The notes under the pieces: generated by a model
The model's input: the letters and a program-made list of their open reading frames with translations, nothing else
What the model was told of the DNA's origin: nothing
Database searches by the model: none
Made by a program: the position numbers and the translations under genes
In this document: positions 60,945 to 64,000 of the stretch, one piece after another
Layout of the letters: the number at the start of each line of letters is the position of its first letter
Position numbering within the stretch: position 1 is the stretch's first letter
Assembly (NCBI RefSeq): GCF_050920705.1
Contig: NZ_CP154799.1
Span: forward strand, 2,666,001 to 2,730,000
From: Regnicoccus_A sp014224355
Lineage (GTDB): Bacteria; Cyanobacteriota; Cyanobacteriia; PCC-6307; Cyanobiaceae
Length of the DNA stretch: 64,000 bases
Direction: 5' to 3'

Positions 60945-62036
60945 TCAGACGTTGAAGAGAAACTCCATCACGTCGCCTTCCTGAACCACATACTCCTTGC
61001 CCTCGCTGCGCAGCCAGCCGCGGTTGCGGGCTTCCGGCAGGGAGCCGGCCTCCAGCAGCTGGGCATAGGCCACGGTCTGGGCGCGGATGAAGCCCCGCTC
61101 GAAGTCGGTGTGGATCACCCCGGCGGCCTGGGGGGCGGTCATACCGGCGGTGATTGTCCAGGCGCGGGTTTCCTTCTCACCGGTGGTGAAGTAAGTGCGC
61201 AGGCCCAGCAGGCCGTAGGTGGCGTGGATCAGGCTCTGAAGCCCGCCCTCGCTCACCCCGAGGCCCTCAAGGTAATCGGCACGCTCGGCCTCGCCCAGCT
61301 CGATCAGTTCCGCCTCCACCTGGGCCGAGATACGCACGGCGCCGGCGCCTTCCTTGCGGGCCAGTTCCTCCACGGCGCGGCTGAAGGCATTGCCCTCGGC
61401 CAGGTCGTCTTCCGAAACGTTGGTGGCATAGATGATCGGCTTGGCAGTGAGCAGCCCAAGGGGCTTGACCATCAGCTCCTCCTCCGTCCCCAGCGCCACG
61501 CTTCGGGCGGCACCGCCTTGCTCGAGCTCCGCCTGGATCCTCGCCAGAACCGCATCCTCGGCCTGGGCCTCCTTGCTGGTGCGGACCTGCTTCTTCAACC
61601 GCTCGCGACGCTTCTCGATCTGGCTTAGATCCGCCAGTCCCAGCTCCAGGTTGATCACCTCGGCATCTCGCACCGGATCCACCTCACCGGACACGTGGAT
61701 CACGTCGTCGTCCTCGAAGCAACGAACCACGTGCACGATCGCGTCCACCTCGCGGATGTTGGCCAGGAACTTGTTGCCCAGGCCCTCCCCCTGGCTGGCC
61801 CCCTTGACCAGGCCGGCAATGTCGACGAACTCCACCCGGGTGGGGATGATCTCCCTGGAGCTGGAGAGATCCGAGAGTTTCTGCAGACGCCCGTCGGGCA
61901 CGGCCACCACGCCCACATTGGGCTCGATCGTGCAGAAGGGGAAGTTGGCAGCCTGGGCCTGGGCGTTGGCCACCAGGGCGTTGAAGAGGGTCGATTTGCC
62001 CACATTGGGCAGACCCACGATTCCGGCTTTGAGCAT
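60945..62036 (-). CDS. ychF: redox-regulated ATPase/GTPase YchF (OLA1)
   Basis: Ribosome-associated P-loop ATPase. 363 residues: P-loop GLPNVGKST at 8-16, switch region FVDIAGLVKGASQGEGLGN, VDAIVHVVRCFEDDDVIHV, a coiled-coil insert (QIEKRRERLKKQVRTSKEAQ), KPIIYATNVSEDD in place of the usual NKxD motif, and the C-terminal TGS domain (LLGLRTYFTTGEKETRAWTI to EGDVMEFLFNV). Length and order match bacterial YchF. First host gene after the IS island; divergent from the adaptor gene. Confidence 0.96.
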   Translation of the reverse strand: MLKAGIVGLPNVGKSTLFNALVANAQAQAANFPFCTIEPNVGVVAVPDGRLQKLSDLSSSREIIPTRVEFVDIAGLVKGASQGEGLGNKFLANIREVDAIVHVVRCFEDDDVIHVSGEVDPVRDAEVINLELGLADLSQIEKRRERLKKQVRTSKEAQAEDAVLARIQAELEQGGAARSVALGTEEELMVKPLGLLTAKPIIYATNVSEDDLAEGNAFSRAVEELARKEGAGAVRISAQVEAELIELGEAERADYLEGLGVSEGGLQSLIHATYGLLGLRTYFTTGEKETRAWTITAGMTAPQAAGVIHTDFERGFIRAQTVAYAQLLEAGSLPEARNRGWLRSEGKEYVVQEGDVMEFLFNV

Positions 62037-62139
62037 GGCCGGAATCTAGACGGGACCCCCTCCAGGGCCTGAAGCCACAGTTGATGGCCCCACCAGGAAG
62101 ACTGGTCGCAGCGAACGGAGCACGGCCATCGCCACGCGC

Positions 62140-63456
62140 ATGCTCGAACAACCCCCCACCCCGAAGCCGGCCCAGGCTCCGCTGAACCCCAGCGTGACCA
62201 TGGGTGCTCCGGGAGATGGCGGCCTCACGTCGCGCCGCCAGCGGCGGCGCCGACTCGCCGCAGGGGCCGTGGCCCTGCTGGTGATTGTTGGTGGAGGTCT
62301 CTTCTGGCAGCGGCAGCGGCAGGCCGCCAAGCGCAGCAACCTGGCCGATTTCACCGTGGTGGCCCAGCGGGGCACGCTCCCCGGGGTGGTCAGCGCCAGC
62401 GGCGAGCTGGAAGCGGGACGCAGCGTGAACGTCAGCCCGAAGCGGGGCGGAGTTCTCGAATCACTGTTCGTGAATGAAGGTGATCGGGTCCGCCAGGGCC
62501 AGCCCATCGCCCAGATGGACAGCGGTGACCTCCGAGAGCGGGAGCTGGAGCTGGAGGCCCAGGTGCGCCTGGCCGAGGCGGAGGAGCGTCGCGCCCGCTC
62601 GGATTACGAACGCCGCGTGAAACTGTTTGAGGAAGGGGCGATCAGCGAGGACGACATCGTCTCCTTCCGCACCCGCGCGCTCACGGCCCGGGCCACCCTG
62701 GATGTGGCCCGCAAGCGCTTCAACCAGCGAACGGTGGAGAGGGGTGAGCTCACAATCCGGGCCCCCTTCGACGGTCTGATCACCCAACGTTTCGCCGATC
62801 CCGGCGCCTTCGTGACTCCCACCACCTCAGCCTCGGCCAACGCCGGCGCCTCCAGCTCCTCCGTGGTGGAACTAGCCCAGGGGCTTGAAGTGGTGGCCAA
62901 GGTGCCCGAGAACGACATCGGCCGGATCAACATCGGACAGAGCGCCAGTGTGCGTGTGGATGCCTTCCCCGACCGTCGCTTCGCCGCACGGGTGATCCAG
63001 GTGGCGCCCCGGGCGGTCAAGAACAACAACGTCACCTCCTTCGAGGTGAAACTCGCCCTCACCGATCCCGACAATCTGCTGCGCATCGGCATGACCGCCG
63101 ACATCGACTTTCAGACCGGCAGCCTGCCTCCCCAGACCCTGGTGCCCACGGTGGCGGTGGTCACCGAAGACGGACGGCCTGGGGTTCTGCTGGTGGGGAA
63201 GGACAACCAGCCCCGCTTCCAGCCCGTCACCCTGGGCTCCAGCAGCGGTCGCAACACCCAGATCCTCACGGGCCTCGAGCAAGGCACCCGGGTGTTCATC
63301 GACCTCCCCCCTGGGCCAAGGAACCGCGCTCCTGAAGGCTGGCTGGCGCCGGAGCCGGGAACGACTCAACCCAGGAAGGCCCGAGTGGCCTCCAGGATCC
63401 GGCCGCTGGCGTGGCCGTCACCGAAGGGGTTATGGGCCTGGGCCATCGCCGCATAG
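62140..63456 (+). CDS. efflux RND/ABC periplasmic adaptor (HlyD/MFP family)
   Basis: Membrane-fusion protein linking an inner-membrane pump to the outside. An N-terminal cytoplasmic part with RRQRRRR, one membrane helix (about 39-56), a lipoyl-type half (GRSVNVSPKRGGVLESLFVNEGDRVRQGQPIAQMD), a coiled-coil hairpin (about 127-195), the second lipoyl half (LTIRAPFDGLITQRFADPGAFV) and beta-barrel domains. The predicted 91-bp overlap with wecB looks wrong: one extra G at 63313-63315 would end the protein after DLPPGAKEPRS at 63335. The pump itself is not in the window. Confidence 0.88.
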   Translation: MLEQPPTPKPAQAPLNPSVTMGAPGDGGLTSRRQRRRRLAAGAVALLVIVGGGLFWQRQRQAAKRSNLADFTVVAQRGTLPGVVSASGELEAGRSVNVSPKRGGVLESLFVNEGDRVRQGQPIAQMDSGDLRERELELEAQVRLAEAEERRARSDYERRVKLFEEGAISEDDIVSFRTRALTARATLDVARKRFNQRTVERGELTIRAPFDGLITQRFADPGAFVTPTTSASANAGASSSSVVELAQGLEVVAKVPENDIGRINIGQSASVRVDAFPDRRFAARVIQVAPRAVKNNNVTSFEVKLALTDPDNLLRIGMTADIDFQTGSLPPQTLVPTVAVVTEDGRPGVLLVGKDNQPRFQPVTLGSSSGRNTQILTGLEQGTRVFIDLPPGPRNRAPEGWLAPEPGTTQPRKARVASRIRPLAWPSPKGLWAWAIAA

Positions 63457-64000
63457 GCCACCGGATCATCCAGCAGCAGGCTGGCTTCAGTCACGATCGC
63501 CTCGCTGTCGGTGCCGATCAGCCGGGCCGTTCCAGCGGTGACCGCCTCGGGCCGCTCCGTGGTGCGCCGCAGCACCAGCACCGGCTTCCCCAGGGCCGGG
63601 GCTTCTTCCTGCAGGCCACCGGAATCGGAGAGCAGCAGGGTGCAGCCCCGGATCGCACCCACCAGCCGGTCGTAATCGAGCGGCTCACAGAGCACAGCAC
63701 GGGGATGGTCGCCCAGCAGTTCCTGCAGCGGCTCGCGCACGGTGGGGTTGCGGTGCAAGGGCAGCAGAAGGGCCGTATCGGGATGGCGATCCAGTAGCTG
63801 GCGGAACCCCTCTCCGATGCTGGTGAGGCGCTCTCCCCAGTTCTCACGGCGGTGGACGGTGGCCAGGATCACCCGCTGACGCTCCCAGTCGAGGCCTGGA
63901 AACTGGGGCAAGGGGGCCGTGGCGGCCATCAGCAGCAGCGCATCGATCACGGTGTTTCCCGTGACCAGAATCTCCCCCACCACACCGGAAGCCTTCAGGT
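63366..64000 (-). CDS. wecB: UDP-N-acetylglucosamine 2-epimerase (N-terminus outside window)
   Basis: C-terminal half (about 210 residues) of the non-hydrolysing epimerase that makes UDP-ManNAc for surface polysaccharides. Visible are ILVTGNTVIDAL, ILATVHRRENWGERL with the active-site His/Arg, LLPLHRNP, LLSDSGGLQEEAPALGKPVLVLR with the substrate Ser/Gly/Glu loop, and RTTERPEAVTAGTARLIG. The reading frame stays open to the window edge. Confidence 0.93.
   Translation of the reverse strand, partial: LKASGVVGEILVTGNTVIDALLLMAATAPLPQFPGLDWERQRVILATVHRRENWGERLTSIGEGFRQLLDRHPDTALLLPLHRNPTVREPLQELLGDHPRAVLCEPLDYDRLVGAIRGCTLLLSDSGGLQEEAPALGKPVLVLRRTTERPEAVTAGTARLIGTDSEAIVTEASLLLDDPVAYAAMAQAHNPFGDGHASGRILEATRAFLG

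Overview
The window comes from a GC-rich picocyanobacterium of the Synechococcus/Cyanobium type. The evidence is gene content: magnesium chelatase subunit chlI, cytochrome b6f subunit petG, a cytochrome cM-like protein, lycopene beta-cyclase, the bicarbonate transporter pair sbtA/sbtB, a thylakoid CAAD/CURT protein, a LabA-type NYN protein, GuaB3, DUF6464 and DUF3370. These are cyanobacterial families packed in short, often overlapping operons. I saw no tRNA, rRNA or CRISPR array.

Layout. 1-5.3 kb (minus): an ABC importer of the phosphonate/phosphite/selenate type (phnD, a small unknown gene, phnC, phnE) between an aspartate-type aminotransferase and an SGNH hydrolase. 5.5-12.7 kb: family 4 uracil-DNA glycosylase, ispG, a CtpA-like protease, a 59-residue membrane protein and mfd. 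12.9-20.9 kb: two unknown proteins, a TerC protein, DUF6464, a Mn(2+)/H(+) exporter-type protein next to sbtB-sbtA, a lone sugar permease, leuA and an NYN protein. 21-31.8 kb: GH57 branching enzyme, universal stress protein, crtL, gyrA, a homocysteine-biosynthesis-like protein, CAAD, guaB3, trxA and a LOG-like protein. 31.8-42.4 kb: hisH, rsmD, petG, cytM, trmJ, a class A beta-lactamase-like protein, DUF3370, chlI, ruvC, 5-formyl-THF cyclo-ligase, sufE and homoserine dehydrogenase. 42.4-48.1 kb: a dipeptide-type ABC lipoprotein and permease, an alpha/beta hydrolase and an MFS transporter.

48.3-60.7 kb is an insertion-sequence island of about 12.4 kb. It cuts off the first 44 codons of an Anbu-type (bacterial proteasome beta-like) protease gene. 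In order it holds two different IS3-family elements, an IS5/IS1182-like element, an IS21-family remnant with istB cut just after Walker A, an IS256-family element, and another IS5-like element with a third full copy inserted inside it. Perfect 6-bp target duplications (CAAGTA and TCGTTA) mark two of the three IS5-like insertions. After the island come ychF, an efflux adaptor protein and the end of wecB.

Two observations stand out. (1) Four copies of a 24-bp palindromic repeat lie in the island, each inside a transposase coding frame. In three cases cutting out exactly 24 bp restores a continuous, family-like protein; in the fourth it does so if one A is also restored. This points to a very small mobile repeat that jumps without target duplication, like the short dispersed repeats known from Nostoc. 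(2) Four ordinary host genes (phnE, sbtB, sbtA, dppB-like) are each broken by a 1-base length change in a run of 5-9 G/C. This looks more like a sequence error than gene decay, and each should be read as one gene.
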